13,820 nucleotides of DNA from Candidatus Competibacteraceae bacterium (GCA_012032855.1 JAAUQA010000030.1:1-13820); one strand, 5' to 3'. Numbered from the stretch's first letter, positions 1 through 8,922 are shown. Made by a program: numbers and translations. The notes: a model not told the origin generated them from the sequence alone.

Positions 1-1829
1 AGCGCTTCCAATTGCAATGCATCTAATGTCACACCCACGGCGAAGGCATCGGCGGGCAGATAGATGCTGCGCAAGCGCTCGTGATCGCGTGCCGCCTCGC
101 GGTGTCGTTCTCCCTCGGTACGGCGGAAGAAAGTCCGCAACATCTGATACCGATTACTGCGTACACGGCGCATCCGGCGCACCACCTTGCCCACCGGCAC
201 TTCCAACAGCAACAATAACTGTACCCCCATCATCAAACTGGCTTCCAGGGTGTCAGGCACGACTTCAGTGGCGCCCGCTTCAAGCAATTGTTCCAAATGG
301 GTATCGTCCCGGGTACGGACTAGAACGGGTAAATCATCCCGCAAGGCGCGGGCGTTGCGCAATATCTTGAGCGCACTGCGGGTATCGTCGAAGCTGATGA
401 TGAGCGCCCGCGCTTGATTCAGCCCTGCCGCCGCCAGAATATCCTGGTGGGTGGCATCGCCGTAGAACACCCATTCCCCGGCTTCCCAGGCTTCTTTAAT
501 CCGCGCCGGTTCTAAATCCAGGGCGACATAACCGAAACCTTCATCGCGCAGAAAGCGAGCCATGTTCTGACCGATTCGACCGAATCCGCAAATAATCACA
601 TGCTTACTGAATGGGCGGGCGGCACCAGCGATTTCCTGTGCGCGGTGTGCCGGCCCCCCTTTGACATTCGTGAATAAGGTTCTGGCTAGTGGCTCGTTAT
701 AACGAATCAACAGTGGTGCCAGCGTCATGGATACGATAATTGAGGCCAAGATTGGTTGACTCTGAGTGGCGTCGAACAAGCCTTGGTGTAAACCCAGCGC
801 TAATAGTGCGAAACCGAATTCACCGCCCTGCGCCAATACCGTGCCGGTGCGTAAGGCTACGGTCGGATCGTAGCCCGCAACGCGCGTGAGTAGAACGATA
901 TACAACCCCTTACCCACGATCAGTCCAAACGTTAACAGGACAACCCAGAGCCCGATCGAAGGCAATAAGGTGACATCCAGCTGCATCCCCACCACGATAA
1001 AAAACAATCCCAGCAGCACGTCCCGGAAGGGGCGAATATCGGTTTCGATTTGATGACGGTACTCGGTTTCGCTCAGCATCATACCGGCGATAAACGCACC
1101 CAGAGCAAGCGACAGACCTAATCCATAGGTCACTGATGCCGCAGTTAACGACACCAATAACACCAGTAACGTGAACAATTCTGCCGAACGAGACGCCGCC
1201 ACCTGATGGAATAGCGGCCTTAACAGCCAGCGCCCCAACGCCAGCATGACGGCGAAGGCCGCCATGCCCTTGAGCAGCGCGATAAGCAGCGGCAAACCGA
1301 TCGCCTGAGGATTACCGCTGGCCAAGATAGGAATCATTACCAGAAAAGGAACCGCCGCCAGATCTTGAAACAGTAGTATGCCAAGCGCCAGACGGCCGTG
1401 TGACGATTGCAATTCCAACTGCTCGGTCAGTTGCTTGACGACAATCGCGGTAGACGACATCGCCAGCGCGCCGCCCATGATCAACGCGGCCGGACCGGGC
1501 ACCCCGGAAGCCCAGGCGATCAGGCCGCCTGCCAAAGTTCCCCCGACAACCTGTGCACCGCCCAAGCCCAACAAGGTTTTACGCATGACCAAAAACTGTG
1601 CAATGGAGAACTCCAAGCCCAGGGTAAACAGCAGCAATACGACACCGATTTCCCCCAGGAAACGGGTGGTTTCACTGTCTTCCAACCAACCCAACGCCTG
1701 TGGGCCGACGATGACACCCACAAACAAATAGCCGAGAATGGGCGGCAGGTTGACCCTACGCAATGCCGCGACAATCAGCACGGATAAGGCGAGCAGGGTT
1801 AAAATCTCATGCAATCCGCTGTGGCTCAT
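1..1829 (-). CDS. Monovalent cation:proton antiporter-2 (KefB/KefC-type), C-terminally truncated by the window edge
   Basis: CPA2-family inner-membrane antiporter expected to exchange K+ (or Na+) for H+. I translated about 609 residues on the minus strand with no internal stop; the 3' end lies beyond base 1. Residues 1 to about 385 form a hydrophobic Na+/H+-exchanger domain with family signatures: LPPILGYLFVGVIVGP near residue 30, LAMSSTAIVVKQL near 120, LFQDLAAVP near 153 (conserved Asp) and LAQGGEFGFALL near 340. A TrkA-N (RCK) nucleotide-binding domain starts at about residue 409 (KHVIICGFGRIGQ, a Rossmann GxGxxG), followed by the beginning of what is probably a TrkA-C domain. The ATG at 1829-1827 is the first possible start, because an in-frame stop lies just two codons upstream. 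No strong ribosome binding site is visible. It is divergent from the DUF4124 locus. The family is clear; the transported ion and any Kef-type glutathione gating are not. Confidence 0.93.
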   Translation of the reverse strand, partial: MSHSGLHEILTLLALSVLIVAALRRVNLPPILGYLFVGVIVGPQALGWLEDSETTRFLGEIGVVLLLFTLGLEFSIAQFLVMRKTLLGLGGAQVVGGTLAGGLIAWASGVPGPAALIMGGALAMSSTAIVVKQLTEQLELQSSHGRLALGILLFQDLAAVPFLVMIPILASGNPQAIGLPLLIALLKGMAAFAVMLALGRWLLRPLFHQVAASRSAELFTLLVLLVSLTAASVTYGLGLSLALGAFIAGMMLSETEYRHQIETDIRPFRDVLLGLFFIVVGMQLDVTLLPSIGLWVVLLTFGLIVGKGLYIVLLTRVAGYDPTVALRTGTVLAQGGEFGFALLALGLHQGLFDATQSQPILASIIVSMTLAPLLIRYNEPLARTLFTNVKGGPAHRAQEIAGAARPFSKHVIICGFGRIGQNMARFLRDEGFGYVALDLEPARIKEAWEAGEWVFYGDATHQDILAAAGLNQARALIISFDDTRSALKILRNARALRDDLPVLVRTRDDTHLEQLLEAGATEVVPDTLEASLMMGVQLLLLLEVPVGKVVRRMRRVRSNRYQMLRTFFRRTEGERHREAARDHERLRSIYLPADAFAVGVTLDALQLEA

Positions 1830-1848
1830 GGTGCTATTGATGATATTG

Positions 1849-1863
1849 GTTGCATATTGCAAC
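1849..1863. repeat. Perfect inverted repeat GTTGCA-TAT-TGCAAC
   Basis: Six-base arms around a three-base spacer, 20 bp upstream of the antiporter start codon in the gap between divergent genes. The size and symmetry fit an operator half-site pair or a small hairpin at the 5' end of the antiporter transcript. I recognise no specific regulator. Confidence 0.4.
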
Positions 1864-1904
1864 GAGTCGCTGATCGGTTGATCAAAGCTTATGACAGGTG
1901 GGCA

Positions 1905-1920
1905 ACAACGTTAGCGTTGT
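1905..1920. repeat. Perfect inverted repeat ACAACG-TTAG-CGTTGT
   Basis: Six-base arms around a TTAG tetraloop; two further G-C pairs form beyond a single A/C mismatch (1902-1923). It ends 14 bp before the ribosome binding site of the DUF4124 gene, so it could be an operator or a 5'-leader hairpin. There is no T-tract, so a terminator is unlikely. Confidence 0.4.
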
Positions 1921-1944
1921 CGCAGCGATTACCCGGAGAATCTC

Positions 1945-2308
1945 ATGAAAGTATTATTATCACTACTGCTCTTGGCCATCGCCGGTGTGCCGGTGATCGC
2001 CCAGGACGACGGCGTTTTATCGATGGCAAGATGAACAGGGACAAGTGCACTATGGGGATAAACCGCCCACAGAAACCGAGGTCAGCCCGGTGACTTTAAA
2101 CGCTAAACCGGTCGCGGTTAAACCCGTGGAACAAGTGTATACCTGGGAAGACGAACAAGGACAGATTCATTACGGCGACCGAGCGCCTGAAGATCAAACG
2201 GCGGAAGCTGTCGATATGGATTCTAAATCGATGTCGACGATTAGACAGACTGAATTTCGTGCCGGCGAGCGAGAATTGCTGCGGCAATTGGAGGGACGTT
2301 CACCTTAA
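1945..2308 (+). pseudogene. Exported DUF4124-domain protein, broken by a frameshift in a T run
   Basis: A strong ribosome binding site (GGAG at 1935-1938) precedes an ATG at 1945. The first 22 residues form a signal peptide (MKVLLSLLLLAIAGVPVIAQ). This frame stops at 2032-2034. The rest of the protein continues one base out of phase from about 2018 to the TAA at 2306-2308. The joined product would be about 120 residues with two DUF4124-type motifs: YRWQDEQGQVHYGDKPP right after the signal peptide and YTWEDEQGQIHYGDRAP about 45 residues later. The W-x-DE-x-G-x-x-HYGD pattern is typical of DUF4124, a periplasmic family of unknown function common in gammaproteobacteria. Removing one T from the four at 2015-2018 restores a continuous frame. 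As written the gene yields only a 29-residue peptide. It is either a recent pseudogene or a sequence error. Confidence 0.8.
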
Positions 2309-2349
2309 CCGGAACGTTCGGTTCGGGTGCATCACAGTGCTTATCGAAC

Positions 2350-2550
2350 TTAACAAGGCTGTGTGGCTTCCGCTAGTGAACCCACCGATGTATCCGGCCA
2401 ACGCCGTTGCATTTCGTGCAGCCAAGCCCGCCGCAACCGCTGCCGTTCGCCGGTAGGCACACCGACCAACAGGGCACGATAGTAATCGTGGGAAGCCTGG
2501 GTTACAGCCCGATCACCCTGGGGTAACAAATCGATTTCGCGGTTGGTCAT
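2350..2550 (-). CDS. Small hypothetical protein (66 aa)
   Basis: A short reading frame of 66 residues, or 67 from the adjacent ATG at 2553. It is soluble, charged and rich in Arg and Gln in its C-terminal half (GERQRLRRAWLHEMQRRWP). I do not recognise a family. It has a good ribosome binding site: AGAGG on the minus strand (2565-2561) lies seven bases before the ATG at 2553. Codon use resembles the neighbours. It is convergent with the DUF4124 locus, 41 bp away. No transmembrane segment, signal peptide or Cys motif is evident. Likely coding, but the evidence is only the RBS, the open frame and the composition. Confidence 0.5.
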   Translation of the reverse strand: MTNREIDLLPQGDRAVTQASHDYYRALLVGVPTGERQRLRRAWLHEMQRRWPDTSVGSLAEATQPC

Positions 2551-2553
2551 CAT

Positions 2554-2994
2554 GACTACACCTCTGCATTATGGACGTTGGGACTTAACCAGCCCCACCG
2601 ATAATTAAGCAAGCTTCGTGCCGTTTAAAGATTTCCAGTGGGTGATAAAAAGGTGACAAATCGGATACATTGATCGCGAGTATGATACGTTTTGATATAT
2701 AACACAACACTATGTCTCTTGAAGAATACTATTGATACTCAACAGTTCTAAGAGGAGCCGATTTTTACTCCTGTTGGTTATCGTTGCCCGCGTTGCAGTG
2801 TCAAATGTTGGCCGCGCGGTAAGTGATTAGCCGTTAGAGCGCAGTGAATTATCGGTTGTTCATCAACGGAGGCTGTCGTTTCGGTTGCTATGCATTCAAC
2901 ATGCTGTGCATCCTGCTGACCGACAAGGACGGTTTTATGTGCCGGAGGACGCAAATGGTCAGTTTGGTGTCAAGCCTGCTAATAAGGTCATTCT
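2554..2994. other. Gene-poor interval upstream of yciK
   Basis: About 440 bp without a convincing gene. The first 150 bp are AT-rich (2635-2720) and probably hold promoter sequence, but I could not match a clear -35/-10 pair. From 2732 to 2998 one plus-strand frame is open except for a single TAG at 2828-2830. It begins with a basic-plus-hydrophobic stretch (SKRSRFLLLLVIVARVAVS) and ends in a coding-like tail (DRQGRFYVPEDANGQF) whose TGA overlaps the yciK ATG as ATGA. There is no ATG start with a ribosome binding site, so I do not call a gene. No tRNA or transposon end is seen. Confidence 0.4.
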
Positions 2995-3744
2995 ATGAAG
3001 CATTACCCGCCCACATCTGAATTACTCAAAGACCGCGTCATCCTGGTGACCGGTGCCGGTGCTGGCATAGGTCGCGCTGCCGCCCGGCGCTTTGCCGCTC
3101 ACGGTGCAACTGTGATTCTGTTGGGTCGCACTACCCGTAAACTGGAACAAGTTTACGATGACATCGAACAAGCCGGCCATCCGCAAGCGGCGATTTATCC
3201 GATGAATCTGGAAGGCGCCTCGCCTAAGGACTATGCCGATTTGGCCGAAGTGGTGGGCAGCGAATTCGGTCGTCTTGACGGGTTACTACACAATGCCGCC
3301 ATTCTGGGCGGGCTGACTCCGTTGATTCATTACGACGTCGAGCAATGGTATCGGGTTCTGCAGGTCAATTTGAACGCCCCTTTTCTATTAACGCAGGCGC
3401 TGCTTGAGGTATTGAAACACGCGCCGGACGCATCGGTGATCTTCACCACCGATGCCGTTAGCGAGCAAGGCCGGGCTTATTGGGGCGCTTATGGAGTGGC
3501 TAAAGGCGGATCACAGACCTTGATGAAAATCTTGGCCAGTGAATTGGAAGCGAACACCACTGTACGGGTCAACAGCATTGATCCTGGCAAAGTCCGCAGT
3601 CAATTGCGCCTGCAAGCGTATCCGGCGGGTAATCCCGACGAATGGGCCGATCCTGAGTCCATTTTGGACCCCTATTTGTATCTCATGGGACCGGATAGCC
3701 AGGGCGTGACCGGGCAAACCTTCAAAACGCAGCCATCAGAGTGA
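2995..3744 (+). CDS. yciK: YciK-type short-chain dehydrogenase/reductase
   Basis: A 249-residue NAD(P)-dependent SDR that closely follows the E. coli YciK pattern: N-terminal MxxYxPxxxLLxDRxILVTGA, the dinucleotide loop TGAGAGIG at 19-26, HNAA at 99-102, catalytic-type Asn125 (QVNLNA), WGAY-GVAK giving Tyr166 and Lys170, and the INPG-equivalent IDPG near 195. YciK proteins are cytosolic oxidoreductases whose physiological substrate is not settled. One oddity: the position 13 residues before Tyr166, Ser in E. coli YciK, is Asp153 here (FTTDAVSEQG), so the Ser-Tyr-Lys triad is incomplete. The start ATG has a modest AAGG about eight bases upstream. The gene is convergent with the epimerase, 18 bp away. 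Family assignment is firm; activity is not. Confidence 0.9.
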   Translation: MKHYPPTSELLKDRVILVTGAGAGIGRAAARRFAAHGATVILLGRTTRKLEQVYDDIEQAGHPQAAIYPMNLEGASPKDYADLAEVVGSEFGRLDGLLHNAAILGGLTPLIHYDVEQWYRVLQVNLNAPFLLTQALLEVLKHAPDASVIFTTDAVSEQGRAYWGAYGVAKGGSQTLMKILASELEANTTVRVNSIDPGKVRSQLRLQAYPAGNPDEWADPESILDPYLYLMGPDSQGVTGQTFKTQPSE

Positions 3745-3762
3745 ATGATGAACCCAACGGGA

Positions 3763-4770
3763 TCAGTCGCGATAATAGTCTTGATACCAGGCGACGAAGC
3801 GTGCAATGCCTTCCTCGACGCTGGTGTTGGGCTGATAGCCGACATCGTTGACCAAAGCGTTTACATCGGCGTGAGTATCGGGCACATCGCCGGGTTGTAG
3901 AGGGAGCAGTTTCATCTGTGCCTTGCGGCCTAAACAGTTTTCCAACACTTCGATGTAATGCAGTAGCTCCACGGGCTGATGGTTGCCGATATTGTACAAC
4001 CGATAGGGGGCCTGGCTGGTGGCCGGATCGGGGAAGTCGCTCGACCAGTCCGGATTGGGCGTCGGGACTTTATCCAATACCCGCAGGATGCCCTCGACGA
4101 TATCGTCGATATAGGTAAAATCCCGCCGGTGATGGCCGTAGTTGAACACATTGATGGGCTGCCCCGCCAGAATATTGCGGGTAAATAGAAACAGAGCCAT
4201 GTCAGGCCGTCCCCAAGGACCATACACGGTGAAAAAGCGTAGTCCCGCCACCGGCAAACCGTACAGATGGCTGTAAGTGTGGGCCATCAATTCGTTGGCC
4301 TTTTTAGTTGCGGCATATAGGCTCAGCGGATGATCGACGTTATCGTGTACCGAAAACGGTAACCGGGTATTCGCTCCGTACACGGAACTGGTAGACGCAT
4401 AGACCAGGCTTTCCACTTGGTGGTGGCGACAACCTTCCAGTATGTTGAGAAAGCCGACTAGATTGCTGTCCACGTAGACGTGCGGGTTTTCCAGAGAATA
4501 CCGCACGCCGGCCTGGGCTGCCAGATTCACTACCCGTTGGGGACGGTGGGTCGAGAACAGCGATTCAACGGCAGCGCGATCGGCCAGATCGGCCCGAACC
4601 TCGGTGAACCGGGGATAGGCTTGCGTCCGAGCCAATCGCGCCAATTTCAAGTTGACGTCGTAATACTCATTCAGGTTATCCAGACCGATGACTTCATCGC
4701 CTCGCTCCAGCAACCGCAGCGACAGAGCTGAACCGATAAACCCCGCACTTCCGGTAACCAAGATTTTCAT
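3763..4770 (-). CDS. NAD-dependent epimerase, UDP-glucuronate 4-epimerase-like
   Basis: A 335-residue extended SDR that inverts C4 of a UDP-hexuronic acid in the cytosol. Visible motifs: the NAD-binding GSAGFIG (7-13), LDNLNxYYD (30-38), [15 protein letters not shown] (82-96), an S/T cluster at 126-129 and the catalytic Tyr152-x3-Lys156 (YAATKK), then [16 protein letters not shown] (179-194), which is characteristic of the UDP-GlcA 4-epimerase group (CapI/LpsL/GAE). I start at the ATG at 4770; the preceding GTG at 4773 is in frame. The stop of the upstream dehydrogenase overlaps this ATG (TGATG), indicating translational coupling and a shared pathway for surface polysaccharide precursors. The partner looks like a UDP-HexNAc dehydrogenase, so the true substrate may be an N-acetylated uronic acid. 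Confidence 0.88.
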   Translation of the reverse strand: MKILVTGSAGFIGSALSLRLLERGDEVIGLDNLNEYYDVNLKLARLARTQAYPRFTEVRADLADRAAVESLFSTHRPQRVVNLAAQAGVRYSLENPHVYVDSNLVGFLNILEGCRHHQVESLVYASTSSVYGANTRLPFSVHDNVDHPLSLYAATKKANELMAHTYSHLYGLPVAGLRFFTVYGPWGRPDMALFLFTRNILAGQPINVFNYGHHRRDFTYIDDIVEGILRVLDKVPTPNPDWSSDFPDPATSQAPYRLYNIGNHQPVELLHYIEVLENCLGRKAQMKLLPLQPGDVPDTHADVNALVNDVGYQPNTSVEEGIARFVAWYQDYYRD

Positions 4771-6047
4771 CACAGTCGGCCATCAACAACGCTGGCTGGA
4801 AAGAGATATTTTACGTCGAACAAAATCGCCCCGGGTTTGCCGAACGCTCGAATCCGTTCAGTACCCAACTCTTGAAACTGCTGATGGGCGACGGCGATAA
4901 TCAGCGCGTCGTACCTACCGGCTTGCGGTTGCTCAATCAGTTCGATGCCGTATTCGTGCTGCGCTTCCTGGGGGTTCGCCCACGGGTCGAACACATCCAC
5001 CTGGGCATGATAGCTGCGGAATTCCTCAATGATGTCGATAACCCGAGTATTGCGCAGATCCGGGCAGTTTTCTTTGAAGGTCAAGCCCAAGATCAGGATA
5101 CGGGCATCTACCACCGGAATACGCCGACGGGTCATCAATTTCACCACCCGCTCAGCCACGTAGGCCCCCATTCCGTCGTTGATGCGCCGTCCCGCCAGAA
5201 TCATCTCAGGGTGATAGCCAACCGCCTGAGCTTTATCAGTTAAATAATACGGATCGACACCGATGCAATGCCCGCCCACTAAACCAGGGCGAAACGGCAG
5301 AAAATTCCATTTGGTGCCGGCGGCCGCCAGCACTTCCTCGGTGTCGATGTCCAGACGGTGAAACAGCAACGCCAGCTCGTTGATGAGGGCGATGTTCACG
5401 TCACGTTGCGTGTTTTCTATCACCTTGGCCGCTTCCGCAACCCGAATGCTCGACGCACTGAACGTGCCCGCAGTAATGACCCGGCTGTACAACGCGTCGA
5501 TGCGGGCCGCGACCTCGGGTGTGGACCCGGCGGTAACTTTGCGAATATCGGCCACCCGATGGGCTTTATCGCCCGGATTGATCCGCTCCGGACTGTATCC
5601 GGCATAAAAATCGGTGTTGTAACGCAGCCCTGAGTCCCGTTCCAGAATCGGCACACACACTTCTTCGGTTGCCCCTGGATAGACGGTGGATTCATAAATC
5701 ACCACATCTTCTGCTTTGAGCAACTTGCCGACGATTTCACTGGCAGCGATCAGGGGCCGGAAATCGGGCCGTTTGTGTTCATCAATCGGTGTGGGTACTG
5801 TGACAATGTAGACGTTGCAATCGCTCAGTTCTTGCGGATCATGGGCGTAGCGTAACTGCACGGCCTGGGCGAGTTGATCGGATTCGACTTCCAAAGTGCT
5901 GTCGATGCCGGCTTGTAGCTCCTGCACCCTGGGCTTGTTGATATCGAATCCCAGAGTCGGAAATTGCTTGCCGAATTCCACAGCCAGCGGTAATCCGACG
6001 TAACCCAGCCCGATGATACCGATGCGCACGTTTTCAAGATCGAACAT
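4770..6047 (-). CDS. tviB: UDP-N-acetyl-hexosamine 6-dehydrogenase, TviB/WbpO type
   Basis: A 425-residue nucleotide-sugar dehydrogenase that oxidises C6 of a UDP-sugar in two NAD+-dependent steps. Motifs: [10 protein letters not shown] (13-22) for NAD binding, VPTPID (84-89), [11 protein letters not shown] (119-129), [10 protein letters not shown] (151-160), [21 protein letters not shown] (Lys208, Asn212), and the catalytic Cys261 in [11 protein letters not shown]. The C-terminal nucleotide-binding domain has [18 protein letters not shown]. The whole-length pattern matches Salmonella TviB (UDP-GlcNAc dehydrogenase for Vi antigen) and Pseudomonas WbpO rather than UDP-glucose dehydrogenase (Ugd). 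A strong ribosome binding site (AGGGAGAA) lies five bases before the ATG. It follows metG by 22 bp and overlaps the epimerase. Whether UDP-GlcNAc or UDP-GalNAc is used cannot be told from sequence. Confidence 0.9.
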   Translation of the reverse strand: MFDLENVRIGIIGLGYVGLPLAVEFGKQFPTLGFDINKPRVQELQAGIDSTLEVESDQLAQAVQLRYAHDPQELSDCNVYIVTVPTPIDEHKRPDFRPLIAASEIVGKLLKAEDVVIYESTVYPGATEEVCVPILERDSGLRYNTDFYAGYSPERINPGDKAHRVADIRKVTAGSTPEVAARIDALYSRVITAGTFSASSIRVAEAAKVIENTQRDVNIALINELALLFHRLDIDTEEVLAAAGTKWNFLPFRPGLVGGHCIGVDPYYLTDKAQAVGYHPEMILAGRRINDGMGAYVAERVVKLMTRRRIPVVDARILILGLTFKENCPDLRNTRVIDIIEEFRSYHAQVDVFDPWANPQEAQHEYGIELIEQPQAGRYDALIIAVAHQQFQELGTERIRAFGKPGAILFDVKYLFPASVVDGRL

Positions 6048-6069
6048 GACAATTCTCCCTGGTGATTAA

Positions 6070-8094
6070 TTATTTGATTCGCATACCCGGTTCAGCCCCC
6101 GTATCGGGCGACAATAAATAGATACTTTGCTTATCTCCGGCAGCCAGCACCATCCCCTCGGAGAGGCCAAAACGCATTTTCCGGGGAGCCAAATTGGCCA
6201 CCATGATGGTCAAGCGCCCTTCCAATTCCGTCGGCGGGTATGCTGCTTTGATGCCGGCAAAAACGTTACGCGTTTCTCCGCCCAAATCCAAGGTCAGTTG
6301 CAGCAATTTGTCGGCACCTTGCACCTCTGCCGCTGTGACGATGCGCGCCACTCGTAGGTCCACCTTGGTGAAATCATCAATGGCAATTTGTGGGGCGATG
6401 GGTTGCTCGGTTAGTGGCCCGCTGGGTTGCGTAGCAATTGGCGCTAAATTCTCTTTGGACGCCGCTAATAGCGCCTCTAACTGGGTGCTTTCCAGTCGCT
6501 GCATGAGCGGTTTGAAGGAAGCGATGGTATGCCCGATCAACGGCTGATGCAGGGTTTCCCAGGTCAACGGTGGGATTTGCAAAAATGCCTCGGCATCCGC
6601 AGCCATCCGCGGTAAAACCGGCTTTAGGTACAGCATCAGCAACCGGAATAAATTGAGGCCCATGCTGCACACGGCTTGTACTTGCAGCTCTTGATCGGCT
6701 TGTTTGGCCAGCAGCCAGGGTTTCTTTTCATCAATGTACTGATTAGCGCGGTCCGCCAAGGCCATGATGTCACGCATGGCGCGATTGAAGTCGCGCCGCT
6801 CATAGGCTTCAGCAATGGCTTCCGCCGCCGTCACGAAATCGCCATACAGGGCGGATTCAGCCAATACATCGCTGAGTTGTCCGGCAAACCGCTTGCTGAT
6901 AAACCCGGCGCAACGGCTGGCGATATTGACCAATTTACCGACTAGGTCGCTGTTCACCCGCTGCTGGAAATCCTCCAGATTCAGATCCAGGTCGTCGATA
7001 CGGTCATTGAGTTTGGTGGCAAAGTAGTAGCGCAGATATTCCGGGCGCAGATGCTCAAGATAAGTGCGCGCTTTGATGAAAGTACCGCGGGATTTGGACA
7101 TCTTTTGGCCGTCCACGGTAAGAAAACCGTGGCAGAACACTGCCGTCGGTTTGCGAAAGCCCGCGCCTTCCAACATGGCGGGCCAGAACAAGGTATGAAA
7201 ATAGGCAATGTCCTTGCCGATGAAGTGATACAGCTCCGCCTCGCTGTGATGGCGCCAGAATTCATCGAACTCCAACCCTATCCGCTCGCAGAGATTCTTG
7301 AAACTAGCCATATAGCCGATGGGGGCATCCAACCAGACATAAAAATATTTTCCGGGAGCATCCGGAATCTCGAATCCCCAATAGGGCGAATCGCGGGAGA
7401 TATCCCATTCCTGTAAGCCAGCCTCAAACCATTCAGTCAGCTTATTAGCCATCTGTTCCTGGACGTGACCGCCGCTGACCCAGCTTTTCAGCATGTCCTC
7501 AAAATTGGCCAGTTTGAAAAAATAATGCCGGGATTCTTTCAAGACCGGTGTCGCACCCGATAACGCGGAGCGTGGGTTTTTCAAGTCCGTAGGCGAATAG
7601 GTCGAACCGCAATTTTCACAGCTGTCGCCGTATTGGTCCGGCGTTCCGCAACGCGGGCAGTCCCCTTTAATGAACCGGTCGGGCAGAAACATGTTTTCCA
7701 CCGGGTCATACGCTTGGGTGATGACCCGCTGTACAATATGTCCACCTTCCTGCAGGCGCTGATAGATCAGTTCGGCAAAATAACGGTTTTCCGGTGAATG
7801 GGTCGAGTAATAGTTATCGAAGTCGATGAGAAAATCACCGAAATCAGCCCGGTGTTCAGCCCCGATGCGGGTAATGAGTTGCTCCGGGGTTACTCCATCT
7901 TGCTGAGCGCGCAGCATGATGGGGGTGCCGTGAGCATCGTCGGCGCACACATACCAGCACTGATGGCCACGCAATTTTTGAAAGCGAACCCAAATGTCGG
8001 TTTGAATGTATTCCACCAGATGGCCCAGATGAATGGGACCGTTGGCATAAGGTAAGGCGCTGGTAACCAGAATTTTACGGGTATGTTTTGTCAT
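6070..8094 (-). CDS. metG: Methionine--tRNA ligase
   Basis: Cytosolic class I synthetase that charges tRNA-Met. With the ATG at 8094 the protein has 674 residues, close to E. coli MetG (677), and begins [19 protein letters not shown] as expected; a GTG at 8133 would add 13 unlikely residues and has no ribosome binding site. Visible: HLGH (22-25), CADDAHGT, a zinc knuckle with Cys146/149/159/162 (CPRCG...CENCG), [15 protein letters not shown] (331-335), an anticodon-binding helical domain, and a C-terminal Trbp111-like tRNA-binding domain from about 572 ([14 protein letters not shown]) that serves dimerisation and tRNA binding. It sits downstream of the TPR gene (60 bp) and upstream of the sugar dehydrogenase (22 bp). 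I see no clear promoter in the 60-bp gap. The gene appears intact. Confidence 0.97.
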   Translation of the reverse strand: MTKHTRKILVTSALPYANGPIHLGHLVEYIQTDIWVRFQKLRGHQCWYVCADDAHGTPIMLRAQQDGVTPEQLITRIGAEHRADFGDFLIDFDNYYSTHSPENRYFAELIYQRLQEGGHIVQRVITQAYDPVENMFLPDRFIKGDCPRCGTPDQYGDSCENCGSTYSPTDLKNPRSALSGATPVLKESRHYFFKLANFEDMLKSWVSGGHVQEQMANKLTEWFEAGLQEWDISRDSPYWGFEIPDAPGKYFYVWLDAPIGYMASFKNLCERIGLEFDEFWRHHSEAELYHFIGKDIAYFHTLFWPAMLEGAGFRKPTAVFCHGFLTVDGQKMSKSRGTFIKARTYLEHLRPEYLRYYFATKLNDRIDDLDLNLEDFQQRVNSDLVGKLVNIASRCAGFISKRFAGQLSDVLAESALYGDFVTAAEAIAEAYERRDFNRAMRDIMALADRANQYIDEKKPWLLAKQADQELQVQAVCSMGLNLFRLLMLYLKPVLPRMAADAEAFLQIPPLTWETLHQPLIGHTIASFKPLMQRLESTQLEALLAASKENLAPIATQPSGPLTEQPIAPQIAIDDFTKVDLRVARIVTAAEVQGADKLLQLTLDLGGETRNVFAGIKAAYPPTELEGRLTIMVANLAPRKMRFGLSEGMVLAAGDKQSIYLLSPDTGAEPGMRIK

Positions 8095-8154
8095 GTGTAC
8101 TTGTTTGGGATAAGCCGAGAGCCTGCGAGACACGCATCAAACCATAACATGCGG

Positions 8155-8922
8155 TTATTTGTCATTAAAACCGGGCTGTTGTGCAGGTGCTCGTGCATTG
8201 CCCGACAAGATATCCCGCAACCCGCCTAACAATCCGGATTCACTGGAGGCGGAATCGTTTCGCACCGCAGGGCGCGGCGCGGTGCGAGCTTGTGCCTGCA
8301 AGTTCAGCAATTCCGGATGCTCCGGAGCGACGGTCAGTCCGGCAGTGGCGTAACGCCGTGCTTTGCTGTAGTCGTAGCTCCTGATAGCCCGTCGCGTCAG
8401 CTGTACATAACGCGTGGCGATCTGAGCCAGTCCTTGCCGAGCATCGGGATTGTCCGGATCAAGCGCAAGGACCCGTTGATAGTAGTGAAACGCGCTCTCC
8501 TTACGGGGCGTCGTCAACCGATAAGCGGCCAGGCTTTCTTGCGCCGCCGCTAACAAACTAGTGATTTCTTCAACACTATCCGCCTGTGCTGCTGATTCGG
8601 TTTCATCAGTCTTCGCCAATTCATCGGGCGCTTGCGCAGCTTCACCGATATCCTCAATCGAGTACTCCTCAGTTGGTTCAATGGCCGTCATTTCGGGGAC
8701 AGGCAGCGGCTGCGCTATCAACGTTACTGGAAGTGGCTCTGTTTCGGCGAGATCTGTTCGATTATCCTGCTCAGCTTTCAGCCCTTCGTAAAACTGGTAA
8801 CGCGGTGGTTTGCTTGCCTCGGTTCCCGGTGGCCTCGTTAAGCTGTAGCCGATGAAACTAATCGCTAACAGCAAACCCAGCGCCGCAGCCGGCCAAATCA
8901 AGCGGCTTTTTGGCTTCGGCAT
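8155..8922 (-). CDS. Membrane-anchored TPR protein, probably the C-terminal half of the adjacent kinase
   Basis: 255 residues: a short basic N-terminus, one transmembrane helix (about 9-28, WPAAALGLLLAISFIGYSL), an acidic linker to about 118, then TPR-like helices (142-172 with ALDPDNPDARQGLAQIA; 172-208 with GLTVAPEHPELLNL) and a Ser/Gly-rich tail. With a single N-terminal anchor and an acidic extracytoplasmic linker, the TPR part should face the periplasm. There is no ribosome binding site before the ATG at 8922, and the same frame stays open upstream through the whole gap into the kinase gene, with protein-like sequence (ATTLKLNAPVAITPLPTNA). Kinase-TM-TPR fusions are known in this kinase group, so this is probably a frameshift-separated domain and 8922 may not be a real start. 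Confidence 0.75.
   Translation of the reverse strand: MPKPKSRLIWPAAALGLLLAISFIGYSLTRPPGTEASKPPRYQFYEGLKAEQDNRTDLAETEPLPVTLIAQPLPVPEMTAIEPTEEYSIEDIGEAAQAPDELAKTDETESAAQADSVEEITSLLAAAQESLAAYRLTTPRKESAFHYYQRVLALDPDNPDARQGLAQIATRYVQLTRRAIRSYDYSKARRYATAGLTVAPEHPELLNLQAQARTAPRPAVRNDSASSESGLLGGLRDILSGNARAPAQQPGFNDK

Noticed and set aside
17..1787. Plus-strand open frames across the left 1.8 kb, for example 17-370 and 1378-1787
   Set aside because: They are antisense to the continuous antiporter reading frame, which carries clear family motifs throughout.
2306..2325. Hairpin AACCG...CGGTT after the DUF4124 stop as a terminator
   Set aside because: Five-base arms, and GC-rich sequence rather than T residues follows.
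2760..2826. Mini reading frame with a CPRC...C motif (YRCPRCSVKCWPRGK) as a zinc-ribbon peptide
   Set aside because: No ATG/GTG/TTG start in frame after the stop at 2749-2751, and too short to support.
8095..8133. GTG start at 8133 for metG, giving 687 residues
   Set aside because: The extra 13 residues do not fit the MetG family, no ribosome binding site precedes the GTG, and the ATG at 8094 gives the usual N-terminus and length.
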